A stretch of 64,000 nucleotides of DNA from Catenulispora rubra (GTDB lineage Bacteria; Actinomycetota; Actinomycetes; Streptomycetales; Catenulisporaceae): positions 1 to 64,000 of the forward strand of contig NZ_JAACYW010000030.1 of the NCBI RefSeq assembly GCF_015356825.1, given 5' to 3'. The position numbers and the translations under genes were made by a program. The notes beneath the pieces are model-generated. The model searched no databases. It had not been told where the DNA came from and worked only from the letters and a program-made list of their open reading frames with translations. Below, in pieces: positions 36,007-44,700 of the stretch. Position 1 is the stretch's first letter; each line of letters begins with the position of its first letter.

Positions 36007-38676
36007 ATGGACCAACAGGTGACGACGGCGGCATCCGCCGTGGGGCCGCCTCCGGAGGACTTGCCGGCGGTCCACACCCTGCGGTTCGGTATCGCACCCG
36101 ACGATCCCCTGGCCGTGCGCATCCTGGATCAGCCGAGCTCGCTGCCGGAGGGGACGACCCGAGTGGTCGTGCGGTCGGCGGCCAGCGTGGCCGGCGCCCC
36201 GCTCGACGCACCGGCTCTGGCGTTCAGCCATCTGCCCGACGGCGGAAGCGTGCTGTACCGCACGACGGCGGCCGGGGCGGGTGAGTTCGAGGTCGAAGTC
36301 ATGCTGTATCCGGACGACGACCGGCGCGACGGGTGGCTTCCCATCGACGCCTGGCCCGAGGAGGCGTGGCCGCGGCGCGGCGCCGGTCCGGGGAGGTTCC
36401 GCCCGGTTCTCTGGGGCGAGCGGGCCGACCTGGTGACGTTCGCCCGGCGGATGGCAGCCGTCCTGCCGTCCGTGCTGGCGGACGTGCGGAGCCTGTTCGC
36501 CACCGAAGCGGGGCCGCAGATCTTCCTGACCGACGAGCGGGAGGACGTGGCGTGCTGGATCATGCTGGCCAGCGCCTCCCTGCCCCCGACACAGGCTCGC
36601 GCACTCACTTTCACGACCTCCGCCGGGCTGCCGCACGCGGTCGGCCAACAGATCGCCGGCATCTCGCCGGACGCCGTCGACAGGCTCTCCGACGAAGAGG
36701 TGGAGTTCCTGTACCGGGTCCGTGGCCGTCACGGGCGCACCAGCCCCGACCTCCCCGATCCGTGGGCCCGGGTCGCCGCGGCGTTGTGGATCGCCGGCCG
36801 GCCGGAGCTCATCGTCGACGGAGTCGGGCGGCCGGCGGCCGGAGTGGGATTCGGCTACGACCCGGACACCGCGGACGGCGCCGAGATCTCGAAGGAACCG
36901 CAGAGCGAGGGCAGCCGCATCCCGACCGACGAGCCCTTCAATGCCGGGCGGCTCGCCGCGGTGGCGATGCTCGCCGGGGTGGACGTCGAGCCCGACCTGA
37001 AGATCCTCGCGGTGACGTGGCTGTCCCGTTATGCCAGCACCAGCAGCATGGCGCAGAGCGCGATCGCCGCCCTGCTCCAGGCCCTGCCGCCGATCGCGCG
37101 GGACGCCGTCAACGCTCCGCAGCCCGACCGGAAGGTGGTGCTCCGATTCCTCGGCGAGGCTTTCCGATCCCTGAAACGGCGAGACCGGCAGACGGCGCGC
37201 CCGATCGCCGTGAAGCTGGGCTCCGTCGTGGTCGATGCCGCGCTGGTCGATGTGGCGGACATCGTGGCCGATCCGCTGGCCGAGTTGGAGTTGACCGACA
37301 CTGAACGCAGCGAGCTGTCGATGGCGTACGTCAGCCGGATCCGGAAGTTGTTCGACGACGACGGCGAAACGTTCCCACCCCGACAGCTGTACGGCAGCGT
37401 CGTCCTGGCTCGCGCGCTCGGCATCGGCGCCGCGGCCGGACTCGAGCGACTGACCGGCGGGCTGTGCCGACGGCTGCTGGCGCCGCAGCCCGGGGCCGAC
37501 CAGGGCAAGGTCCTGGCGTACCTGGACGGGACCGGTGACCGGGAGCTGACCGAGCGCGTCGTCGCCCATCTGGAGGAGCAGCTTCACCGGCGAGGCGACG
37601 TCGACAGGTTCCGTGATCTCGCGATCCACGAGACCGGCGAGTGGCTGCGGCATCAGGACCTGGCGAAGGCACCGGCGCTCGATCTGCTGCTGGCCGCGAC
37701 GAGCCCGAGAATGCGCGCGCTGAACGGGATGGATCGGTTCACGGAACTGTTCCAGCAGTCGAAGCGGCGGGAAGTGCGGATGCTCCGGATCATGGGTGAC
37801 CTGTCGTGGCAGGTCACGGGCAAGCTCTCGGTCGCGGACGCGCTCAGACTGGGAAAGGTCCTGGGCGCCTCCGATCTGCTCGACACGGGCTTCGACGGTC
37901 GCTTGACGGAAGCCTTCGATCCGGCGCGGTGTGTCGGCACAACCGATGTCCAGGAGCTGACCGAACTGGCCAAGCTGTTGCGCCGCCACGATTTCCGGCT
38001 CTCGGCGAAGAACGAGGCGATCGCCGAACTGCTCATCGACAGCGACGCGCTCACGCCGACCGCCCCGTTCGACCAGACAGTCCAGGTTGTCAGAAGGATG
38101 GCGTCCCTCGATCTTCCGGCTCCGATCCGGGATCGGACGGCGAAGATCACAGCCAGGATCTTCAGCGGAGCCAAAGGCCAGGACCTTCTGAACCCGAGCA
38201 CCGCGGACACATTCATCGACCAGAGCAGCGGGACATTCCTGCGCGCCTATGTCGATCTCCACCAAAGAGGCCAGACGGTCCCGGTTATCAGGAACCTGAT
38301 CCGCGACTCCGACAACGCCGCCGGACGCTACTACCTCTGGCTGCAGATGGAGAAGAGCGACCAGCCGGACATGCGCCGCTACGGCGCAGACCTGATCAGG
38401 GATTTCATCGCCCCCGCGCGCCTCGAATCAAGCAGGAGGTGGGAGAACGCCGTGCACAAGGCCCTGAAACGCGATCACCCGAACACCGCGGACGTCTGGC
38501 ACCGCAGCGACGCGGATTCCGAACCACCGGCGTCCCGGGACGAGCGCCCCACGCACCAGCACACGACCGACCAACAGGGACCGCACCAGGAGCACGACCC
38601 GAGCCCACAGCAACGATCCGACACGACACGGGATCCGGCGGCAGGCCGGGGACCGGCAGGAGCAGGGGAAGACTGA
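36007..38676 (+). CDS. GAP1-like large alpha-helical conflict-system protein
   Basis: An 889-aa protein. The N-terminal domain (about 1-130) is beta-rich (LHTLRFG-type start, ALAFSHLPDGGSVLYRT). The middle domain (about 140-230) contains IFLTDEREDVACWIMLASASLPP and ARALTFTTSAGLP, like the M domain of GTPase-associated protein 1 (GAP1) of actinobacterial NTPase systems. The rest is helical with repeat-like units, ending in a hydrophilic Gln/His/Pro tail. Family assignment is from memory of those motifs. No catalytic residues are visible, so a scaffold or sensor role is likely. The start follows GGAAGGGGA; the 93-nt gap before it is the largest within this operon's first half. The stop overlaps the vWA start (TGATG). 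Confidence 0.6.
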   Translation: MDQQVTTAASAVGPPPEDLPAVHTLRFGIAPDDPLAVRILDQPSSLPEGTTRVVVRSAASVAGAPLDAPALAFSHLPDGGSVLYRTTAAGAGEFEVEVMLYPDDDRRDGWLPIDAWPEEAWPRRGAGPGRFRPVLWGERADLVTFARRMAAVLPSVLADVRSLFATEAGPQIFLTDEREDVACWIMLASASLPPTQARALTFTTSAGLPHAVGQQIAGISPDAVDRLSDEEVEFLYRVRGRHGRTSPDLPDPWARVAAALWIAGRPELIVDGVGRPAAGVGFGYDPDTADGAEISKEPQSEGSRIPTDEPFNAGRLAAVAMLAGVDVEPDLKILAVTWLSRYASTSSMAQSAIAALLQALPPIARDAVNAPQPDRKVVLRFLGEAFRSLKRRDRQTARPIAVKLGSVVVDAALVDVADIVADPLAELELTDTERSELSMAYVSRIRKLFDDDGETFPPRQLYGSVVLARALGIGAAAGLERLTGGLCRRLLAPQPGADQGKVLAYLDGTGDRELTERVVAHLEEQLHRRGDVDRFRDLAIHETGEWLRHQDLAKAPALDLLLAATSPRMRALNGMDRFTELFQQSKRREVRMLRIMGDLSWQVTGKLSVADALRLGKVLGASDLLDTGFDGRLTEAFDPARCVGTTDVQELTELAKLLRRHDFRLSAKNEAIAELLIDSDALTPTAPFDQTVQVVRRMASLDLPAPIRDRTAKITARIFSGAKGQDLLNPSTADTFIDQSSGTFLRAYVDLHQRGQTVPVIRNLIRDSDNAAGRYYLWLQMEKSDQPDMRRYGADLIRDFIAPARLESSRRWENAVHKALKRDHPNTADVWHRSDADSEPPASRDERPTHQHTTDQQGPHQEHDPSPQQRSDTTRDPAAGRGPAGAGED

Positions 38677-39392
38677 TGACCATCATCGATGACGACGACA
38701 GCGGGATCATGGGCGGCCCGATGGAGAGCCGGGAAGTGCACTTCATCTGGATCCTGGACTGTTCGAGTTCCATGACCATGAACGGCAAGATCAGCGCACT
38801 CAATTTCGCGATCCGCGAGGCCCTCCCGGCGATGCAGTCGGTGGCCGAGGCGCATCCGGTCACCCGGCTCATGGTCCGGACGGCGACGTTCAGCGACGGC
38901 GCCCGCTGGCTCGGCACGACGCCCGCGCCGATCGACACGTTCACCTGGAAGGACCTGTCCGCGGACGGCGGGACCGACATGGGGCACGCGTTCAAGCTGG
39001 TGGCCGACTTCTTCAGGTCCGGCATGCCCCGGCGGGCGATGCCGCCGGTCCTGGCGCTGATCTCGGACGGCCAGCCCACCGACGACTGGCGCTCGGGCCT
39101 GCGGGCGATCGACGGCACGGACTGGGGCCGCAAGGCCGTCCGCATCGCGGTCGCGATCGGCGACGACGCGGACAAGGCGATGATGCAGGTCTTCCTCGGC
39201 AACGACGAACGCCGGGTGCTGACGTCGCACAACGCCCACGAGCTCGCCGCCCAGATCCGCTGGGCCTCGACGGAGGCCTTCGGGTCGGCCTCGCGGGGCA
39301 ATCAGACGAATGGCCGGCAGACCTCGATACCGCCGGCCACCGGGCGCTCCGTCCCCTCCGACTCGGAGTTCCTGGACGGGGACGTCTTCTGA
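38676..39392 (+). CDS. von Willebrand factor A protein, TerY-like
   Basis: A 238-aa single-domain vWA protein with a complete metal-ion-dependent adhesion site: DCSSS (residues about 29-33), Thr in GGTDMGHA, and Asp in LISDGQPTDDW. The Ser/Thr-rich C-terminal tail lacks the zinc-ribbon tail found in classic TerY. It is followed, with 1-nt overlaps, by a PP2C phosphatase and then by a zinc-ribbon kinase, the order and content of TerY-P triads in Ter-linked stress systems. It probably scaffolds a phosphorylation-dependent complex. A separate TerY-C-like zinc-ribbon gene lies at 46.3 kb. Confidence 0.85.
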   Translation: MTIIDDDDSGIMGGPMESREVHFIWILDCSSSMTMNGKISALNFAIREALPAMQSVAEAHPVTRLMVRTATFSDGARWLGTTPAPIDTFTWKDLSADGGTDMGHAFKLVADFFRSGMPRRAMPPVLALISDGQPTDDWRSGLRAIDGTDWGRKAVRIAVAIGDDADKAMMQVFLGNDERRVLTSHNAHELAAQIRWASTEAFGSASRGNQTNGRQTSIPPATGRSVPSDSEFLDGDVF

Positions 39393-40255
39393 TGGCCGAT
39401 CCGGAACCGGGCGAGCGGTGGCAGGTCCTGCAGGGTACGGTGCGCGGAGCCAACAAGAAGTACAGCCAGGACCGCCACAACGTCAGCTTCGTCGGCGGAG
39501 ACCAGGCGGTGGTCCTGGTCGTCGCGGACGGCCACGGTTCCCGGATCCACGCCCGCAGCCACCTGGGCGCGCAGTGGGCCGTCGAGGCGTTCACGCGGTG
39601 TGCGACGCCGTTCGCCCGCCGGTTGCTCGAATTCGAGACCGAGGGCCGGAACGGCGCGTCGTGGCCGGTTCTGTACCAGGAGGCCAAGGCGATGCCCCGG
39701 TCGATCTGCCGGCTGTGGCGCGAGCGGGCCCGGATCCACGAGGCGAACGGCCCGAGCGACGGCACCGTGCCCGCCGGCCGGATCGTCGGCGTCCCGCAGC
39801 TGGTCGCCTACGGCAGCACCGTGGTGGGTGCCGTCGTGACCGGGCACCACGTGGTCTGCTGGCGGCTCGGTGACGGGGACATCGTCCTGATGGGGGACGG
39901 CGTGCGCCACGGCGAGGACCGCGGCGGCGGCACACTGGTCCGCCTGTTCGCCGAGGACGACGACATCGGCGACGACACGGACTCCCTGTGCGGGCCCGAA
40001 CCCTGGTACCGGATGCGGGTCCACGGCAGGCCGCTGACCGGACTGGGGCGGCACAAACTCATCCTGCTCAACACCGACGGCCTCTCCAAGAGCTACCGGG
40101 ACATGGAGGGCTACGAGGCGTTCGCCACAGACCTCCACGAACGGCTCAGCTCGCGCAGCGTGGAGTGGGCCCAGCCCAGGCTGAACTCCTGGCTCGAACG
40201 GTCGGCCGGGTTCTCCGGCGACGACACGACCCTGGTCGCGGCGTACGCGGCCTGA
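39392..40255 (+). CDS. PP2C-family serine/threonine phosphatase
   Basis: A 287-aa phosphatase with the PP2C metal-binding motifs VLVVADGHGSRIHA (about 42-55), LGDGDIVLMGDG, ILLNTDGLSKSY and the C-terminal GDDTTLVAAY. It removes phosphate from Ser/Thr residues placed by the neighbouring kinase, completing a reversible switch. The ATG overlaps the vWA stop by one base. No transmembrane segment, so cytoplasmic. Confidence 0.9.
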   Translation: MADPEPGERWQVLQGTVRGANKKYSQDRHNVSFVGGDQAVVLVVADGHGSRIHARSHLGAQWAVEAFTRCATPFARRLLEFETEGRNGASWPVLYQEAKAMPRSICRLWRERARIHEANGPSDGTVPAGRIVGVPQLVAYGSTVVGAVVTGHHVVCWRLGDGDIVLMGDGVRHGEDRGGGTLVRLFAEDDDIGDDTDSLCGPEPWYRMRVHGRPLTGLGRHKLILLNTDGLSKSYRDMEGYEAFATDLHERLSSRSVEWAQPRLNSWLERSAGFSGDDTTLVAAYAA

Positions 40256-40313
40256 GACAGGCTCGGCCGACGCCCCACGCCGGCCGGCCGCGACACCCGT
40301 GACGAGGAAAAAA

Positions 40314-41678
40314 ATGAACGGTCAGCTCGCACTCAAGAGCGTCCTGCGGAGTGAGGAAGGCGCCCAGGTCCGGGTCGAGGGGATGTTCGGCTCCGGCGGC
40401 CAGGGCGAGGTCTACAAGGTCTCCGTCGACGGCGAAACCGAGCCCAAGGCCCTGAAGTGGTACTACCCGGCGACAGCGACCCCGCAGCAGCGATTCGTCC
40501 TGGAGAACCTGACCGCGCGGCGGATCGCCGACGACAGGTTCCTGTGGCCGCGCAGCATGGTCATGGACCCCTCGGGGAAGTCGAAATGCTTCGGCTACCT
40601 CATGGACGTCCGGCCGGACCGGTTCGCCGACCTGCCCGCCTTGTTCCGCCGTGACCAGTCCGTCCGGGCCGTCACGATGCGGAGCCTGCTGATCGTCGCG
40701 GTCAGCACCGCCGAAGCGTTCCGCTACCTGCACCAGCAAGGCATCGCCTACCGCGACATCAACTGGGGCAACCTCTTCTTCGACCCCGCCACCGGCGACA
40801 TCCTGGTCTGCGACAACGACAACGCCACTTATGAGGGCGCGCAGTCCAGCATCCTCGGCACCATGGAGTTCATCGCCCCCGAGCTGGTCCGCCGGGACAG
40901 CGGGGTGTCGCCCAGCACGCAAACGGACCTGCACGCGCTGGCCGTCCTGCTGTTCATGCTGATCATGAACCACCATCCGCTGGAAGGCGCGGCGGCGCTC
41001 AAAGTCCCGATCATGGACGAGGATTCCCAGGTCCGGCTCCACGGGACGAACCCGGTGTTCATCTTCGACCCCGCGGACACCTCCAACCGCCCGGACCCGA
41101 ACGAGCAGGGCATGGTGATCGGGACCTGGGACGCGACGCCGCCGATCCTGCAGCGGTTGTTCCTCCAGGCCTTCACGCGGGGTCTGAAGAACCCGGGCGA
41201 TCGTGTGCGCGAGAACCAGTGGCGGGACGCGTTCCGCGCCGTGCACGACTCGGTCGTGCGCTGCACGAGTTGCGGCAAGGAGAACCTGGTCGAGCCGGGA
41301 CCCAACCCGCCGTCCACCCCGTGCTGGAAGTGCCGCAAGACCCTGAGTATCCCGGGCCGGCTGGAGATCTCGGCCGGGATCGGGCACACCCGTGCCGTGC
41401 GCTCGGTGCGGGTCGAAAGCGGGGTCAAGGTCTACGGATTCCATCTGGACGCCCAGCCGGCCGTGCACGACTTCCACCGGGTGATCGGTGAGATCGTCGC
41501 GCATCCGACGCAGCAGGGCACGCTGGGGTTGTCGAACCGGACGTCGCGGCCCTGGACGGTGTACCGGGAGGACACCCGCGAGCAGTCGACGGTGCCGCCC
41601 GGCCGCAGTGCCGTGCTGCGCGAAGGGCTGCTGATCGAGTTCGGGGAGGGCGCCGAGGCGGTCTTCCACACGAAGTGA
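40314..41678 (+). CDS. serine/threonine kinase with C-terminal zinc ribbon (TerY-P type)
   Basis: A 454-aa protein. The kinase domain (about 15-300) has Gly-rich loop GSGGQGEVYK, Lys in ALKWYY, a variant catalytic loop YRDINWGN (His replaced by Tyr) and DND in place of DFG (VCDND), all still carrying the catalytic Asp, Asn and Mg-binding Asp. A zinc ribbon CTSC...CWKC follows at 317-340. The last 100 residues form a beta-rich domain that could be FHA-like (LGLSNRTSRPWTVY, VLREGLLIEFG). ATG 40314 is chosen for its GAGGA site at ideal spacing; GTG 40299 is an alternative. It ends the operon before a strong terminator. It matches TerY-P triad kinases in domain order. Confidence 0.87.
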   Translation: MNGQLALKSVLRSEEGAQVRVEGMFGSGGQGEVYKVSVDGETEPKALKWYYPATATPQQRFVLENLTARRIADDRFLWPRSMVMDPSGKSKCFGYLMDVRPDRFADLPALFRRDQSVRAVTMRSLLIVAVSTAEAFRYLHQQGIAYRDINWGNLFFDPATGDILVCDNDNATYEGAQSSILGTMEFIAPELVRRDSGVSPSTQTDLHALAVLLFMLIMNHHPLEGAAALKVPIMDEDSQVRLHGTNPVFIFDPADTSNRPDPNEQGMVIGTWDATPPILQRLFLQAFTRGLKNPGDRVRENQWRDAFRAVHDSVVRCTSCGKENLVEPGPNPPSTPCWKCRKTLSIPGRLEISAGIGHTRAVRSVRVESGVKVYGFHLDAQPAVHDFHRVIGEIVAHPTQQGTLGLSNRTSRPWTVYREDTREQSTVPPGRSAVLREGLLIEFGEGAEAVFHTK

Positions 41679-41687
41679 GACATCGGA

Positions 41688-41726
41688 CCGCTGAGGGCCC
41701 CGGGGACATCTCGGGGCCCTCAGCGG
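41688..41726. terminator. strong bidirectional terminator
   Basis: A perfect 15-bp inverted repeat, CCGCTGAGGGCCCCG (41688-41702) and its complement (41712-41726), with a 9-nt loop, lies between the convergent kinase gene and the next leftward operon. Confidence 0.85.
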
Positions 41727-41866
41727 TGTGTCACGCCGAAGATCATCGCCGTGCACGATGATGGCCTCGCAGGGGCGCACAATTCCGGCCGCAGCCGCAC
41801 CGCGTCGTCCGACGCGCTACCTGACCCGATCGTGCCCGAGCCGCTTACCGAAGCCAGCCCTCGGCC

Positions 41867-44146
41867 TCACTTCTGCTCGCCTGCGCCGCTCCGGCGCCTG
41901 GTGAACCTCAGCCGGAACCACGTCCACGGCGCCCACCACTTCCGCCGACGCCGCGCCGGCGCCGCCTGCGCATCGGGCTCATTGTCAGGCTCGTCGTCCG
42001 GCTCCGGCTCGACTTCCCCGACCGACCCCGGCGGGGCCGGCTCAGGCAGCTCAGGCAGCGCGGCGACCGCGGCCGCGCCGAAAGTCAGGGCCGCGTCCGG
42101 CCGGCCGCAAGGCCGCACCGTCACCTCGCAAGCCGCTCGCCCCACGGCGATCCGGTAGCCACCGGTCGGGAAACCGCTCTGTGCGACGTACTCGCGACGG
42201 AACCCGGCATCGGTCTCCCACTCGATCGCGACCAGCACCGCCGGGTCCGGCCACGAGAAGCGCACCAGCGCTTCGCCCGGTGTGCCGTTCCGCTCGACGC
42301 ACAGGTCGGTCGGCGCCTCTAGGACCTGGACGAGGGCGCTCGCGCCGGCCACCGCCCGGTCCTGCAACTCCGACACCGCCATGATGTGCAAGGTCGTGCC
42401 GGGCCGCACGGCCGTCTCGGCGCTCCGTCGCGAGTCCGGTCCGGATCGCAGAGCCAGGCCGGCCGGGACCCGGCGGATCAGGCCGCTGATGTCCGAGCCC
42501 GGATCGGCCGGGCCGAAGGGCCACAGCACCACGCGGTCAGTGCCGATCAGTGGCGGTTTCCACCGTACGAGCACGGAGTGATCGCCGTCCGCCGCTTCGA
42601 CGTCGAGTGACGGCACCGGCAGGGGCCACTCCTCGGCCAGCACCGGAATGGTCACCCCTTCGGACCACACCAGATCCGGCGAACCGGCCAAGGGGTAGCC
42701 GCAGCGGACCGTGTACGCGTAGCGTCCCGGCCGCACATCGGGGTCGTCGAGGCCCTCGGTCCAGACCACCATCGAAGGGCCGGGTCCGGAGGCCGCCGCA
42801 GCGCCGCCGGCCCCGCGGTCATCGGCCCCGCGGTCATCGGCGTGGCTCCGGGCCACGGGGCCACCGGAGTCCTGTTCGCCGTCAGTCGCCCGAACCGCTT
42901 CGACCTCCACCGCCCGCGGCGGCGGCCGCCACGTCATCCGGATGCCGTCCGGTCTTTCGGTGACCAACGGCGCGTCGATCTCCGGGGCGTACCGCAGCGG
43001 ACCGCTGGCCAGCGCCGCGCCCGCGATCGATCCCCCGCGCATCGGGATCGCGACGTACCGGACCGTCCGCCCGAATTCCACAGCGGTGTCCACCACCGGG
43101 TCTGTCAGGCCTGTCCGGTCCAGCACCACCTGGCCGGCGTCCCGGTGACCCGCCACGCGCAGGAGCGTGAACGTCGCGTCGGTCGAGTCCCCGGCCCAGC
43201 CGCCGCCGGGACCGCCGCCGGGACCGCCGGCCGCGCTTTGCGGTCGCAGGATTCGGACACCGTCGCCGACGGGTGCGAGCCGGAGCGCGGTGCGCATCCC
43301 GTCGGCCAGAGCCCGTTCCGCCTGCCGGACCGCCACCCGCACCAGAGCGTCCCGGCCCCGCCGGTGGTCGTCGGCCATCAGCGCGATGCCGCGCACCAGG
43401 CAGTCCATGGCCTCGGCGAGCCGGCCAGCGTCCTCATGCCGCTCCGCCTCGGCGAACAGTCCGTCCGCCCCGGCCGCGTCGCGCTCAACGGCACCGCAGA
43501 GTTCCGCGAGGCGCCAGTCGCCGTGCCCCGGCGGCAGCCGGGAGACCAGGACCCGGGCCCGGCCGAGCCGGTGCGCTTCGACCGCGTCGAGCAGTTCCTC
43601 GGCGGCCGCAGCGGCGAGTTGCCCGAGGGGGACCGCGGCCCGGGCGAGTCGGGCCGCGGCGGCCGCCTCGTCGCTGTGCACTCCGAGCACCTTCAGGTGC
43701 TGGTCCGTCACCGCCGCGGGGTCGCCGGCGGCGGTGTGCGCCGCCATGATGACCTGGTAGATCAGGGCATGCCGGAGCAAAGCGGGGCCCTCGTCGCGGC
43801 CGGCGATCGCCTCCAGGACGCCGAGCAGAGCGTCGGCCCGGGCCTCGTCCTTCTTGAAGCGCTTCAGGACCGCGGGACGCAGTTCCCTGATGGCCTCGCC
43901 GTCGACCCGCTGCCACCGGCCGCCCTTGCGGGCCAGCCAGAAACCGTCGAGCAGGCGGAACCGGGGACGGCCGGTACCGTCCGTCTCGGCCAGGAACGGT
44001 GCGGACGAGGCGAGCAGATCGGCGAGGTGGCGGAGTTTGAGGTCCTTCAAGCCCTCGGCGAGCGCGGGGTAGCCGGGCACTCCGGGGAACCGTGGCGCCC
44101 CCGGGCTCGGCGGATCGGGGGCGGAACGGGCAGCGTCGGAGGTCAC
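41867..44146 (-). CDS. large helical/beta-sandwich protein, possible FN3-like domains
   Basis: A 759-aa protein. The N-terminal 300 residues are helical, with a TPR-like part (GADGLFAEAERHEDAGRLAEAMDCLVRGIAL). The rest has several beta-sandwich segments resembling fibronectin type III (IRMTWRPPPRAVEV, HSVLVRWKPPLIGTDRVVLW, ALVRFSWPDPAVLVAIEW). The tail is acidic (PEPDDEPDNEPD) then strongly basic and aromatic (RRRRKWWAPWTWFRLRF), which could bind membrane. The start overlaps the MotB-like gene by 4 nt. It is probably a large cytoplasmic or membrane-peripheral platform. No enzymatic motif was seen and the family is not named with confidence. Confidence 0.6.
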   Translation of the reverse strand: MTSDAARSAPDPPSPGAPRFPGVPGYPALAEGLKDLKLRHLADLLASSAPFLAETDGTGRPRFRLLDGFWLARKGGRWQRVDGEAIRELRPAVLKRFKKDEARADALLGVLEAIAGRDEGPALLRHALIYQVIMAAHTAAGDPAAVTDQHLKVLGVHSDEAAAAARLARAAVPLGQLAAAAAEELLDAVEAHRLGRARVLVSRLPPGHGDWRLAELCGAVERDAAGADGLFAEAERHEDAGRLAEAMDCLVRGIALMADDHRRGRDALVRVAVRQAERALADGMRTALRLAPVGDGVRILRPQSAAGGPGGGPGGGWAGDSTDATFTLLRVAGHRDAGQVVLDRTGLTDPVVDTAVEFGRTVRYVAIPMRGGSIAGAALASGPLRYAPEIDAPLVTERPDGIRMTWRPPPRAVEVEAVRATDGEQDSGGPVARSHADDRGADDRGAGGAAAASGPGPSMVVWTEGLDDPDVRPGRYAYTVRCGYPLAGSPDLVWSEGVTIPVLAEEWPLPVPSLDVEAADGDHSVLVRWKPPLIGTDRVVLWPFGPADPGSDISGLIRRVPAGLALRSGPDSRRSAETAVRPGTTLHIMAVSELQDRAVAGASALVQVLEAPTDLCVERNGTPGEALVRFSWPDPAVLVAIEWETDAGFRREYVAQSGFPTGGYRIAVGRAACEVTVRPCGRPDAALTFGAAAVAALPELPEPAPPGSVGEVEPEPDDEPDNEPDAQAAPARRRRKWWAPWTWFRLRFTRRRSGAGEQK

Positions 44147-44700
44147 TGGACGGCCGTCGTGTAGAAGTAGATCTGGATCTCGGCGGTCCCGGTGTTCGCG
44201 TGGTCCAGGTCCACAAAGGGACGCAGCACCGTGTCGGACGGGAACATGGCCGGATCGATCGTCGTCAGCAGGTGGTCGATGCTCGTGGCGTAGGCCGTGT
44301 CGGCCTGCGGGTCGGGTCCCCAGCCGAAGGTCAGGACGAACCCTGCGTGGCGCCCGTGGTAGGGCTTGAGCTGGTTCTTCAACTCGGTGGTCAGCTGGGG
44401 CGTCCCGCCGGAATCGTCAACTGTGAACTGCACCGGGGCCTTGTCCACCGACTGGGGGCCGACCCGCGCCGTACTCGTGGTCGGGCTCGGCGACGGCTTC
44501 GACGAAGGCGTGGAGGTCGTGGGGGTGGAGTGCGTCGGCGTGGGTGTCGCTGTCGGCTTCGGCTGGGCTTTGACGGCCAGTTCGGGATCCTTCTGGCTGC
44601 CCAGGGCGACGATCATGATGACCAGCATCAGGTCCGCGAAGAGCCAGCCCACCAGGGCGACCAGGGTGCGCTCGCGCGGGACCGCCCGAAGCCGCTTCAT
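44143..44700 (-). CDS. single-pass membrane protein, MotB/ZorB-like
   Basis: A 185-aa protein. An N-terminal basic stretch is followed by one transmembrane helix, VALVGWLFADLMLVIMIVAL (about 14-33), which contains an Asp at the position where MotB-type stators carry their proton-binding Asp. A Thr/Pro/Ser-rich linker (about 50-85) leads to a beta-alpha-beta C-terminal domain (GFVLTFGWGPD, then AEIQIYFY) with a loose OmpA/MotB outline. The upstream partner gene overlaps it by 4 nt and encodes a membrane coiled-coil protein. A stator-like pair is attractive but unproven; the peptidoglycan-binding signature is not clear. Confidence 0.55.
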   Translation of the reverse strand: MKRLRAVPRERTLVALVGWLFADLMLVIMIVALGSQKDPELAVKAQPKPTATPTPTHSTPTTSTPSSKPSPSPTTSTARVGPQSVDKAPVQFTVDDSGGTPQLTTELKNQLKPYHGRHAGFVLTFGWGPDPQADTAYATSIDHLLTTIDPAMFPSDTVLRPFVDLDHANTGTAEIQIYFYTTAVQ

